Shown: positions 34,808 to 47,876 of the stretch, piece by piece
How positions within the stretch are numbered: position 1 is the stretch's first letter
Layout: every line of letters begins with the position of its first letter
Source of the DNA: Rhyacophila brunnea
Taxonomy: Eukaryota > Arthropoda > Insecta > Trichoptera > Rhyacophilidae
DNA: 64,000 nt
Direction of reading: 5' to 3'
Assembly: GCA_022495005.1 (NCBI GenBank)
Contig: JAGYXB010001798.1
Coordinates: 434,001-498,000, forward strand
The notes under the pieces: model-generated
What the model was told of the DNA's origin: nothing
Seen by the model: only the letters and a program-made list of their open reading frames with translations
Databases searched by the model: none
Program-made: the position numbers and the translations under genes

Positions 34808-35265
34808 TTAAGCAATTACAAAAGTTAGCGACATTCTAAAAACCCACGAGTAATATGCTGATGATGATGGCAATGGTCTACTGACCACTTTCTCTCTCTG
34901 TGTTATTGTGGTGTAAATAATGCTTTAGTGTCAGAGTAATTTCGCGCTAAAACCTGTTCCGCCATGACACAATGTTGCACAACCATCTCGGATCACCCAT
35001 AACGAGAGCACTTTTGCTTACAAACAGAATAATTCATACGTACATACTTCATTCACATGACTCGCATAATTTTGCTTAGTCACGCTAAAGAAAGTTGACG
35101 GATTATTTTTTTATAAGTATATTTTTTTGTTCAATGTTATAATCACAAACTGCTCGACAAAAGGTCAATATGCTACACAAAAAAAAATAATTTAAAAAAA
35201 TCACTCAAAAAGCGACATATACCTACTCAACAATGTATTATAATAATATATCTAAGAATATATCG
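34808..35265. other. AT-rich intergenic DNA
   Basis: No feature recognised. Confidence 0.5.
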
Positions 35266-35516
35266 TCACTGTTCTGGTAGAAGACACTAATTCGAAAAAA
35301 TGACATATTCAGTTAGTTATACCAAAATGTTCCTTATTTCAAACTTTACCGTCTGGAAACCATCTTAATAAATAAACAGTCTTTATTTTAAAGTCATCCT
35401 TTTAACGATTACTTAATAAACTCACATGATAGACCATTTCAAACATTTTAACAACTTCAAAGTCAAATTACTCAAAACTAGTATTCTCCAGTTAGTGTGT
35501 TCTGCCAGAACAGAGA
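35266..35516. mobile_element. Foldback MITE, 251 bp
   Basis: Ends TCACTGTTCTGGTAGAAGAC and the complement of TCTCTGTTCTGGCAGAACAC; both continue ACTAA. No clear target duplication. Confidence 0.6.
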
Positions 35517-35585
35517 CGATATTGTGTTTTACCGTTTTAGCTTCTAAGCAAACCTAATAATGGGACCCCATAGATAGACTGAAGG

Positions 35586-35815
35586 CAGGGCTCGAAATGG
35601 ACCGGAACGCACCGGAGCGCCGTTCCGGTTCGTAAAATCTCCAAAATTATCGCTCCGTCTCGTGGACATATTAATTTGACCGCCTGAGCTAGATATGTCA
35701 TATAATAAAAAAATATTATTATGAAATACATATAAGTACAATTAGATAACAACGTTAATATTTTCATAAAATTATCGAGCGCTCCGGTTCGTAAAATTTT
35801 CCATTTCGAGCGCTG
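35586..35815. mobile_element. hAT MITE (CAGGGCTCGAAATGG family), copy 2
   Basis: A 230-bp copy of the 1488-1724 element with a perfect 8-bp duplication ACTGAAGG (35578-35585, 35816-35823). Confidence 0.92.
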
Positions 35816-35895
35816 ACTGAAGGTTATAGATTTAAAAATATTAACACCAGTGACGTACGGCCACATAGATACTGTGAATGCAGTGCATGCCTTAA

Positions 35896-36263
35896 GGCTA
35901 TACATCAGTTGAGGCATGGTCTAAAAAGATCGTGACTAGACGATGCGCGGATTGTGCAAATGACGCGAGCCGAACGAAATATAATTTGTCATAAAAATTC
36001 AGCATGCGTCCTTTTAATGTTATGTTTATTATTATATTCGTAATAATAATAATAGTATATTCATTGACATGTTTTCTTTTTCAAGTACATGCGGAACGTT
36101 TTTTAGTCATCTTTACACGATTTAAGAATATTTTCATCCGACGCCATCACAAAACAAATTGACGTGCTCACAAGTCGACTAGAAGCTCACCGACTGACAA
36201 CGCGGCCGAAATTACGTCCCACATACTGTTGAAAATTATTTGCCGTTTCACTTATGTACGCTC
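35896..36263 (+). mobile_element. piggyBac-type (TTAA) MITE, copy 2
   Basis: The left flank is TTAA (35892-35895) and the right flank has decayed to TTTG. Ends are GGCTATACATCAG and CTTATGTACGCTC. Nearly collinear with copy 1. Confidence 0.8.
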
Positions 36264-36343
36264 TTTGATTCCAAAATATTCATATGGCAGTATAAAAATC
36301 TCTAAAACCAATAAATGACATAATAATTATCAGATACAAATGG

Positions 36344-36918
36344 CGAAGGGTGGAGGTAGGCTGTTAATCTGACATAAATAGTTCACACTAAACTTTGTCT
36401 GTCATACTTATTTGTTTTCATTGAGCTAAGAATATAAATAATTGTAGATGGTGCTGGTTAATTTTTTTTTTAAATCAATTAAGCCCTGCCTAACCAAACC
36501 ATAATACTTTTGACATGCTTTGGGTGATCAGACTAATAATGGCCACTTTTTCAATAATACCTATTTGTTTTCGTTGAATTAAGAATAGATATTACACATG
36601 TTGTTAGATAGTTTTTTTTAATTCTTTACGTCCCAACTAACCCAAACCATATTACATAAAAAATAATATTCTATCTATAAAATATCCAAAACTATGTATG
36701 ATTTAATGGCATAATTTTGGATATTTTATAGGTAGACGAGTATTTTTTGACTATTGTCTATTATGGCTTAGTTTTCGCAGAATTTAAATAAATTTTAAAA
36801 ACTAACCAACACCATCTGTAAATTTTAGTCTTAGTTCAATGAAAACAAATACGTATGACTGACAAAGTTTAGTGTGCACTACTTATATCGGATCTTAACA
36901 GCCTACCGCCACCCTTCG
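36344..36918. mobile_element. Long foldback element C, copy 2
   Basis: Ends CGAAGGGTGGAGGTAGGCTG and the matching complement ending CCGCCACCCTTCG. Arms run through TTAATCTGACATAAATAGT. 575 bp. Confidence 0.8.
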
Positions 36919-37075
36919 CTACTTTATTTTTTTACTAAAAATAGTTAGTTATCTTATTACGACGCCATAAAAATTATATGAGCAGTCAATTGAAAAACAT
37001 AACAGAACTTTTTTTTCTAAGCTGAATTTTGTTGGGCTATTAAAGCTGCATGTTGTAAAATTTGTATTTTATTTT

Positions 37076-37554
37076 ATAATTACAACGTTTTTTTTTAGCT
37101 CGTATTCTTATTTGTTCGGTGGTTGTTTGTCCGGTACAAATCTTGCAATCGATTTTTGACTCACTTCCCGACTAGCTAGACATTTGAAACTTTTATAATA
37201 CATCAGAACACGATGCCAATGCATTATTTTAATACTTTTAGCCATCTTTAAGTAGAATTGAATTCATTTTCAGTTAATTCTGTTTTGTATGAAAAGTTAT
37301 TTCAGAAGAAATCCGTAATGCAATCCACTAATATTGGTTGCTAGGAGTCTGGGGTCCTAGCAATTAAATTATTAATATATACGTGCGTTACTATGGAAAT
37401 CAATATGAAATGTCAAAATAACATTTCAGTATTATTTCTATCGAGTACAAATTTTTTTGATCGTTTAAGCTAGTCAAGTCAAGTTTATATGATTCAACAG
37501 AAAATTTAAAAACGTTGTAGGTATATAAAAAAGTTCTTTTTATCTTGTAATTAT
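37076..37554 (+). mobile_element. MITE family A, copy 5 (best-preserved ends)
   Basis: Perfect 10-bp inverted terminus ATAATTACAA / TTGTAATTAT, flanked by TTATTTT on both sides (37069-37075, 37555-37561). This is a possible target duplication, though low-complexity. Confidence 0.85.
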
Positions 37555-37561
37555 TTATTTT

Positions 37562-39640
37562 AATTGTTATCATAGTTAGATATATTATTCTGATCAGAGC
37601 TTTTAGAGTCACATGACTTTATATAGACATGATAGACACTTGTAACTGGTAACGCCTTGCAAATTTAAAAATTAGATCACAAAACTGTGCTGAGTGATTA
37701 TGATTTTATTATTTATTGCTAATTAATTGGATAAAATATATCATTTGACAGTTTCATTAATCTTATCTGATTTCTCATGCTTCGACATAGTTTTATAGTA
37801 GATACTTATTTGATTATACATACTACAAATTCAATCGTCGCTCCAGACTTGTACAGACAAAACGATGTCAAGTGATACCATACGAATGTTATAACAAAAA
37901 AGCATTACGTATTTAGGTATTTTAACCTTGTCATGACAAGAAAAATGTCGAGCCAATTTCCTCGGTTCATCGCTACGTCTCAAGTCTCCCGATAAGTGAG
38001 ACGCTTTTATAGCACTGCTGCAGGGTGAGAGTGCCACAAGGGTACGGAATATAGTACTTTCTTTCGGCACCCGGGACCAATGACATTAATATGGACGAAG
38101 CATCTAGAAAATAAAATGACACTTACTTTGTGTCGGGTCTGCCGGATGGCGAAATTCATATTTTAATATCGGTATCCTACGCTCAAATGAACATTCTGCT
38201 TGCAAGCGGTCTGGCGACACCGCTGGGTCTGCCCATACAAAATTTCTGACTGTCAGGTTTCGACTCCACCGTTATTATTGTGTTACAAAATGCCAATGTG
38301 AATAGTTAAAAATTAAAAAAAAAATCTACTAAATACTCCAAGAAAGATGGGATATCACTTTTCATGTGTTAGTATTATTTATTATTTATAAAATGCCATT
38401 TTAAGATAATGTTTATTCAATGCAATTGAATGACAGAAACCATTGGACAGTCGCCTGTGATGCGCTGGCTCACTTGCGTCTAATATCCGAGAAGTCGTAA
38501 GTAACCGAGAATCTGTTTCTAACGCAATGAGTCATGAGCACTCGTGACACTAACACGCCATTACAATAAAGGTTATATTACTATAAATTCTCGAAGCTTG
38601 TATCGCATAATGGAAATGGATACGTCATATTGTCACGTGACATCTACCTATACATCTGTGAATCACTTTCATGCACAATTTCTCGTGCGCGCCGGTATGA
38701 AGTGAGTTGTCCATTTAATATGTCATTGCCCGGGACGCATGTCTCAGCCACATGAAGCGTCTATTCACGAATACCTCAATCACCGAAGGCTGCAGTGTCT
38801 ACTCACAAACTTTTGCCGATTGTTTGTACACATCAAAAATTGCATCGCATAACTACATGTTTTAAAAGCGTAATCAACATTCAAATTCGAATTAAATTAG
38901 CGCAGCAGGCGACTTTTTGTAGTTATACTTCTTTAGGCGCGTTTGGGAAAACAGATCAGAGTGTATTTTAAGCGTGGGACGAAGTTGCGCGCGCAAATGT
39001 AACGCATTAATTTGGCGTGGGACGGAAGTTTTGCCCGCCGATGCAACATAATTTATTTTGCGTGGCGACGTTTGGGTGATCTAAATGCTGGAGGTTTGTA
39101 ATTTTCGGCTGTGATATTGAGGGCTGTGGCTTGGGCCGGTTGGGTAAAGACTGAATGTTGCAACTTTTATTTATCAGTAAAAATATATATCAATAAATAA
39201 ATAAATTTTGTGAATGTTGAGTTGGTAAATAATTCCAAGCAATGGTATGTTCTAAATTTATAATATTTAGACACTTCATACATAAAAATATCATATTTTT
39301 ACAGCTTAGGATAATATTTGTCGTATCATCACAAAAGCCAATATCACGTTTCAGTTAAACCATTAAATATGGCATAGGCTATCTTTTACTTTTGGTGTAA
39401 TAAACGAAAATAGTTGTAAAGCAAAAATGGTCGAAATAGCGGTTTGCTAAATTTTTCAAACACAGGTTTTGAGATTTTTTTCTTCCAAAGTAGGTACATT
39501 CTGCAGTAATATTTTGTTTTGTTATTTTTTGTTTTGGTACGCCAAAGAAGTATGTATAACTTCTAACGCGCGTACACACACCGATTTTTTTACTATAAGG
39601 GTCAATTTGTGATTTGTTTTTATCTCATTTATCTGGTTGA
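37562..39640. other. Intergenic DNA, mostly unrecognised
   Basis: 37831-38070 (minus) is an open frame of 79 codons, GC-richer than its flanks, with no motif I know. 38930-39130 is GC-rich with GCGTGGGACG repeated near 38974 and 39019. About 39550-39590 pairs with 4825-4865. No gene supported. Confidence 0.45.
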
Positions 39641-39725
39641 CCCACCACGCCGGGCCCATCCTGAGTCTGGGTCCCCATGCTAGAGCCTTGTTACCCCCCC
39701 CCCCCTTTGTGAGAGCCATGCCCCT
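39641..39725. repeat. End fragment of the CATGGCCCCC hAT family
   Basis: GGGCCCATCCTGAGTCTGGG, then a C run (39694-39704) and TTTGTGAGAGCCATG resemble the left end of 48721 in reverse. Confidence 0.45.
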
Positions 39726-39928
39726 AAGATTTAACGGAGCTCTAAAGCTCTAAAAGCTCTAAAGTAGAGAAAAGCTTGTTAAGATGTCACGTAAGATAAT
39801 GTGCAAAGAGTAGTGATACCTCCAAAAGGTGTCATTCCCTAAAGATCTAATTCCTCCAGAAGCCTAAAGACCCGTAGCCATTATCGAGCCGACTCATAAA
39901 AATATATGGTCAAATTTACATATTCTAT

Positions 39929-40254
39929 CAGGGGTTGTCAACCTGGTCCCTACCGCCTACTAGTGGGCGTTCCAGCTTTCATGGTGGGCGGATGGGTTTT
40001 AAAAACATTTTCATTATGTTTTCATAAAATTCCCCGTGACAGTTTAAACTTTAAAAAAGATTTATTCTGCCAAACTTAGCGAAAGAATTTGGTAAGTGAT
40101 TATTATTATATGCTTTAACTAGCTGTAACTTTGATTTATAAATTTTATACTTTATAAATCACCATTACTGTGGAACCGGTGGGCGGTTAGAAAATTTTAC
40201 TACTAACAGAGATACAAAAGTGGGCGGTAGATATAAAAAGGTTGACCACCCCTG
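39929..40254. mobile_element. hAT-like MITE (CAGGGGTTGTCAACC)
   Basis: Ends CAGGGGTTGTCAACCTGG and GGTTGACCACCCCTG, with GTGGGCG motifs inside both ends. TTCTAT flanks both sides (6 bp shared). 326 bp. Confidence 0.75.
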
Positions 40255-40853
40255 TTCTATATTATCGTCTATTATCATAAAAAGATTGTCTATCACAAAC
40301 GTATTGTTAATTCGCATTTACTAATATTGATTATGTATACTAAAATATTGAATGTGTACTTAATAATAAATCATGATACTGAATAGGCCAATATTCAAAA
40401 GAATAATTTGGTTAACAAATAATATGAAAGGAATTGATCGATTAACGTTGATAGAAATTGAAATCTAGTTGTTCGAAATTACAGTTGTCGGATACCCAGT
40501 CCAATAATCCAATTTATTTTCATTATTTGATAACACTAATCCATTTAATAGACACTGTAACGTATCTGTGTCATAACACAGGCAATTTTAATAATATCTA
40601 AATTACAGTCGAGATTTGACGACATAGAAATAGTGCACATTTAAATAACTTGTTTTGTTGAATGAAATAAAAAGTGAAAATTACGTTTAGTTTTGTTCAC
40701 TAAAAGTTTCCGTCCATCACAGTGCAAATGACGAGTGATTTTTCAATGAGGATTATTTTCAATAATAATTGCAAAAAACTGTGGTGAATGTTTTTTTTAA
40801 ATAATAAGCCAATTTTGTCAAAGTCCGTTTAATATTGCAAAACGATTTGGAAA
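40255..40853. other. AT-rich intergenic DNA
   Basis: No feature recognised. Confidence 0.5.
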
Positions 40854-41141
40854 TAGAGTTGGGCATTTCCCGAGAAAATCTCATTTTTCCAGAAAAGAAT
40901 TCTCGAGAATTCTCGAGATATCGGGAAATATAAAAAAAAACCTGTAAAAATCCTAAAATCAGTGTAAAATCAGTGTAAATATGTTTTTTTTATTTATGTA
41001 AGAAGACAAACAAAATACAACTATGAAAACAAGAATAATTCAAAACATTACGTCTTATTAAAATGGAATTTCAAAAAACACAGACTGTCAATCGCGTATG
41101 CTTTTGAGACACAAAATTCCCTGATGTTGCAAAAATTGCGA
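40854..41141. mobile_element. hAT MITE (TAGAGTTGGG family), truncated copy
   Basis: Left end TAGAGTTGGGCATTTCCCGA with TCTCGAGAATTCTCGAGA repeats. It follows the full copy at 55514 up to TGATGTTGCAAAAATTGCG, then stops beside the LINE 3' end. Confidence 0.75.
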
Positions 41142-42150
41142 ATTCAAAGCGTTCACGACATGACATAAAATAAGTGTTAATAATTTTTTAAATAGAGAGA
41201 TGTGACTTAATAATACAATAATTAATAAGTTAAGAAACAAAATAAGAAATGAAATAAAAGAAATAAAATAAAGCAACAAAAATAAAAGTTGATGGAAGCA
41301 CACAGGGTGACCTATCGATAGATCCTATTTTAAAAACTTATAAAAAAACATCCACCTAAATTCACCCTCACGTAAGTGGAATATATCAATATCCAAAGCG
41401 ATTTCATTAAACATGGTTATTGCTCTCCCAATTGGCATCACTAATGGCAGGTCAGTTCTGCACCTTGGGAGAACAAACAACGGATGCCCTCGATTCCTAA
41501 GGTAATTACCAGAGACACACAAGCCAACACCACCAAGAATGGCAGAGTTCACATTTACGACGCGTATAAGTTTGAAAAAATATGTAGCTAAATAAAGATC
41601 CCTTCTAAATTTTAAGCTACAGTATGTAAGCATACCTAAGAGAAAGTCAGTTGGATAGAGCCACGGATAATCTCCATACAGCCGAAAGTAAGGGAGTCTC
41701 AAAATTTTTTTCTTCAACTGATGCGGGGCCCAAACGATAGACCCACTCTCAAGTCTGCTTCTAACTAAGGAGTTATAGAGAATTTTTAGTACCGTAACAT
41801 CCGAAAAGACCCGGAAAGTAGGTACGCAAGACAAAGTCCAACATTTTTAGCGCCTTTTTACAAATGGTATCTATATGACCACTAAACGTCAGTTTACTGT
41901 CAAACGTAATCCCAAGATCCCTTACAGATGATATTCGTGAGAGATCTCTGCCATGCATCGAATACTGGAAAAACAATACTCGTGAGGCTTTAGTAAACGA
42001 TAAAACATTACGTTTATGAATATTGAAGTCCAGTTTGTTACGCCTGCCCCAATCTAATATATTATCTATATCAAGTTGGAGTTGACGACAATCGTCCAAG
42101 GTGACAACTTCCATGAAGAGTTTCAAGTCATAGGCAAACAACAAAAATAT
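41142..42150 (-). mobile_element. Jockey-type LINE reverse transcriptase, dead 3' part
   Basis: Minus strand. 42144-41773 reads LFAYDLKLF, DNILDWGRRNKLDFNIHK, RDLGITFDSKLTFSGHI. After a frameshift, 41834-41325 reads NSLVRSRLESGSIVWAP, YPWLYPTDFLLG, FFKLIRV, LPRCRTDLPLVMPIGRA, FHLREGEFRW and a stop. This is the palm-thumb-connection order of jockey-clade RTs. The catalytic F/YADD box is FAYD, so the first aspartate is lost. The element is 5' truncated and frameshifted, hence inactive. 41142-41324 is its 3' UTR. Confidence 0.85.
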
Positions 42151-42298
42151 AGCATAGCATAGTTCTTATTCGTCGTAAAGAAAATAAAATATATAATATA
42201 CATAAATATATTGATTTTAAAACAATCTCACCATGCCATAATGAGAAACTTGGAATCAATAAAAACTACGTTATACACTAAATATATTAGTATGTTTC

Positions 42299-42650
42299 TA
42301 TATGATCTAAAACGATCGTGACTACGCGACGCGAAGATTGTGCAAATGACGCGTGTAGAACAAAACATAATTTGTCATAAAAAGTCAACACGCGTCCATT
42401 TAATGTTATGTTTATTGTTCTATTACTACTAATAATAATATATTCATTGACATGTTTTCTTTTTCAAGTAAATGGGTAACGTTTTTTAGTCATCTTTACA
42501 CGATTTAAGAATTAATTCCCCCGTCCCCATCACAAAACAAATTGACGTGTTCACAGCTCGACTTTCGCTCTCCGATTGCCAGCCAGTCCGAAATTTCGTC
42601 GCACCTATAGTTGAAAATTATTTGCCGTTTCACTGAAGTACCGTCTCAAG
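42299..42650 (+). mobile_element. piggyBac-type MITE, copy 3 (degraded ends)
   Basis: Interior matches copies 1 and 2 (TTTGTCATAAAAAGTCAACA, CATGTTTTCTTTTTCAAGTA, CATCTTTACACGATTTAAGA). The left end is lost and the right end has decayed. Confidence 0.7.
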
Positions 42651-42775
42651 GTTTTGATTGGGAATTAAGCATATTTGTAGCAGGGCGATATGCTTTTCGA
42701 CATTATGAAGACGATGCTATTAAAATACGTTCCAAGGTCAAGCACAGAAATGAGCTCAATTATTATATTTTTATT

Positions 42776-43223
42776 ATACAGCATTTTTATTAGCTCGTAT
42801 TCTTGTTTTTCCGGTGGTTGTTTGTCCAGTACAATTCTTGCAATCGATTTTTAACTAACTTCCCGACTAGCTAGATATTTGAAACTTTTAGAATATATCA
42901 GAACACGATGCTAATGCATTCTTTTAGTACTTTTAGCCATTTTTAAGCAGAATTGAATTCATTTTCAGTTAATTCTGTTTTGTATGAAAAGTTATTTCGG
43001 AAGAAATCCGTAATCCAATCCACTATTATTGGTTGCGAAGGGGGTGGTCCTAGCAATTACATTATTAATATATACGTGCGTTACTATGGAAATCAAAATG
43101 AAATATCAAAATTACATTTCAGTATACTATATTTGTTTGTTTTTTATTTATTTTATATTATTATTAACAGACAATTTAAAAACGTTGTAAGTATATAAAA
43201 AGTTTTTTTTATCTTGTAATTAT
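42776..43223 (+). mobile_element. MITE family A, copy 6
   Basis: Begins ATTTTTATTAGCTCGTATTC and ends TTTTTTATCTTGTAATTAT. All internal landmarks are present. Confidence 0.85.
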
Positions 43224-43885
43224 TTTAATTATTGATAACCATGTCCTTGTTTTTTCGTACAAATTGGTTGTTAGTAAACACCCAGTTTTCATTGTTAACT
43301 GTAAATAATAAAATTATTGACTTACCAACTTTTGACAGCAACCCCACGATTAGTATTACGGTGTCAAATTAATGTTTTAGTACAAAAAATGTCCACCTAG
43401 TTTTGGATTCACGCTTGCGCAAGAAAGTTTAAAACATTTTTAAATCAATCTTGATAATTATCAGCGGGAACTAACCTATACTACTATTTATAGTGCGTAT
43501 ATACTTACGCATGATTGCCACGAGCTATTGATATTTTTTTGGTATGAAAAAAAAATCTTGTTCAAATAATGTCTAGGCCTCCAGAGGTTCTTGCGTCAAT
43601 TCTGTCAATCATTTTCTTCCATTCAATGTCACATTCTACATAACCAGACTGGATTATTCATTCAAACGTCGTTAGTGTTATATTGAAAAAAAATCATTCA
43701 TCATCGCTTGGACATAAGAATCACAGAAATTGGCTATTTAATAGAAAAAAAATAAGTGTGTATATACCAACCATAGATATTATGGTTAAAAAAATATTGA
43801 GTCTAGTCCAGGTCTGGGCAAACTTTTTAGATGAAGGGCCGCATAAGGAATATAAAATGAACGGCGGTCCGTAAGTAAAATACTA
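43224..43885. other. AT-rich intergenic DNA
   Basis: GGTCTGGGCAAACTTTTTAG with GAAGGGCCGCATAAG (43812-43846) looks like a single hAT end, but no partner was found. Confidence 0.4.
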
Positions 43886-44283
43886 TTTTACCACGTTTTT
43901 ATTAGATCGTATTCTTGTTTGTCCGGTACAGATGTTTTATTGTGTGTCCAGTACATTTTTTTCTTGTATGTCATAGATTTTTATTGGACGATTGAAGATT
44001 TTATAACTAATTTCCCGACTAGCTAGACATTTGAAACTTTTAGAATATATCAGAACACGACGACAATGCATTATTTTAATACTTTTAGTAATTTTTAAGC
44101 AGAATTGAATTCATTTTCAATTAATTCTGTTTATATGGGAATTTATTACTGTCGGTTGCTAAGGGGGTCCTAGCAACTAAATTATTAATATATACGTGCG
44201 TTACTATGGAAATCAATATGAAATGTCAAAATGACATATAAACACAAGTGGTATATAAAAAGTTCATTTTATCTTGTAATTAT
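43886..44283 (+). mobile_element. MITE family A, copy 7
   Basis: About 398 bp with an altered left third (TTTGTCCGGTACAGATG, then unrelated bases) and several internal deletions. Confidence 0.75.
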
Positions 44284-44875
44284 TATTATAGTGAGCCTTA
44301 GTTTGCTCTGTCTATATCGTATAGAGAAATGTTTTGTGCAACATTTATTCGGTTTATAATATACGTGAAATTGTTTTATGTATAAACGTATAGTTCGATA
44401 TTCAAAAGCCACAAGTGCAGTATTGGATAATTCGCTCAAAAATGCCGCCGTTCCAAATTCAAAATTATCATTCCATATTCGCCCGCGCTTAAGAACGGGT
44501 TCCGTTGAATTTATCTCACGGAAACAATGCGATCGGCGAAGATTGGACTCATAACAGCTTGTCGCGTGTTGCCAGGCGACCGAATACGTAACAAAGCGGC
44601 ATGCGATAACCGAACTCGTTAAGGAAAGGTGATCTGAAGGTCTTACTGGGAAAATTTCGTCGGAGGTCCGCCGAAAGTAGACCGAAAGTGGAGCAGGTCT
44701 TGTATGTCGAGTAACAGAATACCGACATATTATTTACCCATTTATTTTATTCACTAGACTTGTCTTGTGCACATACTTGGACGCCAGTCATTTCATTTAC
44801 TCAGTGGTGTTGGGTGAAATAATAACAAACAGCTGATATCTGGGGTTTCTCGCCAAAATATTTCTTTTTCTCATC
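44284..44875. other. Moderately GC-rich intergenic DNA
   Basis: No gene or repeat recognised. Confidence 0.45.
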
Positions 44876-45000
44876 GTGTTATCCCCTAACGGAGATCGGC
44901 GACCGTCAGGGCAATATTTGTTTTATCACCTTCTACCCGGAACAGTTTGGTGAAGCTTTAGTGACGAAGTCCACCAAAAGCGGCGGATCGGGGCACTCAC
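44876..45000 (-). mobile_element. LINE fragment, same family as 17385-18640
   Basis: The plus strand shows TTATCCCCTAACGGAGATCG, GGCAATATTTGTTTTATC and CAGTTTGGTGAAGC, matching the 3' part of that LINE. Confidence 0.55.
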
Positions 45001-45884
45001 TACGAAGTAAGCCCCCTCCCACCCGCGCATTACCCTTCACCGATGTAATAAGAGGCACGAGAAGCACAAAATAATTATTATTATCAGCGTCTCTCATAAC
45101 AAAGCAATAAAAATATTATTTTATTTCTCGGCGGCTTCATATTCACTATGACATAATTCTACCAGCGAAATATTGCACACCCAGAAACTAAACAATGACT
45201 TTACTGTTATTAAAATAATGCCAAGGCGCCCGTCTATCGACAACGCGTCCAGAAGCGGAAAAAATAAAATAGCGCGCGCCCCTTTTGCTTGCCGTGTTCA
45301 ATGGGCTTTGACAAATTATTTGACAATGTAGTCTTTTCGTTAATTCGTCCCGCTGAGAAGCCAAACAACGCGTTAATTATGGGGCGGATGGGCACAGCGC
45401 TTCGTCAAAACCAGTGTGCTCTGCCATATTTGATTACGTTGTATTTTCGATGATTCACATTCAATATGCGCGAGTGCCCCGTTCGCTTGATTCAATGTGC
45501 CCGGCGCCTTAGGCCATCGGCTCACGTAAATGCTAAAAAAAGACGAGACTCAAACTGCAGTATCTAGCTAAAATGTATTTCAATGGCGGTTCGCTGACGG
45601 CAAGACTGGAATCTTTCAGTTTCAAAACGTCCGCGACCGAAACCGAAGAGACGCGACATGCTAGGCTCCCAGTATCTCAGTTTCCAGTCATCCATAAAAC
45701 AGTGGTACCAATATCAGTAGATTTGACGAAAATCATATTTTCTTACAAAAATTGGTACCACTAAACTGAACTGAACTAAACAAGCATCAACAAGTCAAGA
45801 CATCAAAATTTAAAGATGGGCGAACCGATTTTTAATTTAAAATATATGGCAGACTAAATATGAAAGGGGACGTTATTTTAATGC
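45001..45884. other. Intergenic DNA, no gene recognised
   Basis: A 63-codon frame at 45573-45764 has no known motif. Its end overlaps a hairpin AGTGGTACCAAT...ATTGGTACCACT (about 45701-45764). Confidence 0.45.
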
Positions 45885-46310
45885 TGTTTATGGGCACTTT
45901 GCCAAGGGACATCACGGTTAACCCACAAAATACCGCGTCGTTCTCTGCTATATAATTATAATTTATATATTATATACTTATATTCTTTTTAACACTACAA
46001 CAGGCCATGAGACCGAACGACAATAGTGTATTTAGTAATATAAGTGAAACAATCACAAACACCCAGACTTTGAGAAGAGCACATACATATAATATTCTGA
46101 CCTCATCGGGGAATCGAACCCGAGATGAAAGAACAGTGCCTAACATACTGGACTACGAGAGCTTGGATAGCAAGTTGGGGAATGCAGTATGTCCACTCAC
46201 AATGTGACCGAAGTATCCACTCTAGTTCTCTGATTTTGATTCTACGCAGAACTTCTCGGTCCTTTCCATCCTCAGTCTTAAGAATTTTGAGGATGCGTCT
46301 ATATTAGCCA
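45885..46310 (-). mobile_element. LINE fragment carrying a SINE2 insertion
   Basis: Matches the 17385-18640 LINE on both sides (AACCCACAAAATACCGCGTC; GATTCTACGCAGAACTTCTC; TTTTGAGGATGCGTCTATA). It is interrupted at about 45950-46165 by SINE2. Confidence 0.65.
45950..46165 (-). mobile_element. SINE2, copy 2
   Basis: Head CTCTCGTAGTCCAGTATGTT with perfect B box GGTTCGATTCC (plus-strand GGAATCGAACC at about 46111-46121). The body matches 9625-9850. It lies inside the LINE fragment. Confidence 0.75.
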
Positions 46311-47876
46311 CACACAATGAACATAAACAATGGCAGCCATTTTGTGTAAGTAAGAAATTCGGAATGGCAAATAACCGATGTCAATATTTGTAAAGTGTAG
46401 GTACTGTCATACCCATGATTATTGGGCCTCTCCCAATAGATTAAATTAATTATTATGTATAACCATGTCACCTGGCCTGCGATTTCCTAACTATCGACTC
46501 GTGTGTCACCCGACGACATGATGTAATTGTGACGTAAGCCAATACACGCTCGAGGCAAGCCGTCCAACGCACACGGCTCACCATAGATATTATTATGCTG
46601 AAACACCTATTTGTGTATGGAGACAATGGATAACGCCACTATTTTAGTAGCGTTATTTTCTCTAATGCTATTATCACTCAGGTACTACGTCACAATGATG
46701 TCATATGACGTCATGTCGACCGGGCGACTACAACTCGCAAGTTCTAACATAAGGCCCCTGTACTCCTAGTCAACAATGGGCGTACGTACGTCCAAAATTG
46801 CCTTTGATTAACTGTCAAAATATTCAACATGTACTTAGCACGTAAGAATTGTATCTAATTATAATAGTATGTCACAGAAGAATGTGATTTGTCGAATAAA
46901 AGAGACGAAAGCCAAAGGGATTTAATAATAAGGAGTATGTAAGGGAAGGATGGCAATACTGTTCGATAGAAAAAAGTAGAGAGTAGAAGGTCGCCATTTT
47001 AAAATGGTTAACATCGGCCCTCACGACTCTGAGAGTAAAACAATTAATACAAATCGAGCATGGAAGTGAAAAATGGGATACGGAGTGAAAGGCCATAACT
47101 GTGAACGATAATAATTATTAATAACGAAACTAAAATCAGTGCATAAAACATTGGAAATGTAACTTAACATGAGTAATCTAAAAATATAAACCGAACATAA
47201 TAAAACGAGTTTCATTTAACCTTACCATGAAACAGATACCAATTTAGTTTTAATTTTTGTGAATCACGGGTACCACCAATATCCCGAGCTAGCCACAGGA
47301 TCCGGGATATCTCAGTACCAACATAACCATGCTTTTTCGATTCAAAATATATGTTTTATTATCAGCTATTCTATTTACAATAACAGTCATTTATTACGGC
47401 TGCCTTATTGTTCAATTTACTAATAAAAGTATGAAAATAGTACCTTCTTAATCAATACCTCGAGCAATTTTACATCGCCATTCTTCATCCTCCTTGATAT
47501 AATTAAAACCAAACCCACAAACTTATCATACAATTATATCTGCTTTCAATATAAAAAGAATAAATTATGACCCAAACCGTGATTCATAACAATAATTTTA
47601 TCATTGTATTTTAATTTAGAAAGTAGGCCTCCTACAACGAGACGCCAATGGTGTTAATGGCTATTATGTATATTCGCGATGTAATAAATACTGCAATAAA
47701 ATCATAAGTAATAAGTGGTAACAATAAGAAATGCAGCCTCTGAATTATGGACAAGAGAGGAAACTAGTTGCTGAGTCAGTTATATTCCGAGATATGTTTA
47801 AAAAATTGTCTGTCTTAAAAATACTGCAAGTAGTATACTCTACTTGTTCTGGTTAAACTTCACATTGTTTATTTTC
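46311..47876. other. Intergenic DNA, no gene recognised
   Basis: Short open frames at 46872-47215 (minus) have no recognisable motif. Nothing else supported. Confidence 0.45.

Noticed and set aside
46872..47215. Two overlapping minus-strand frames (74 and 64 codons)
   Set aside because: No recognisable motif and no promoter or splice evidence.
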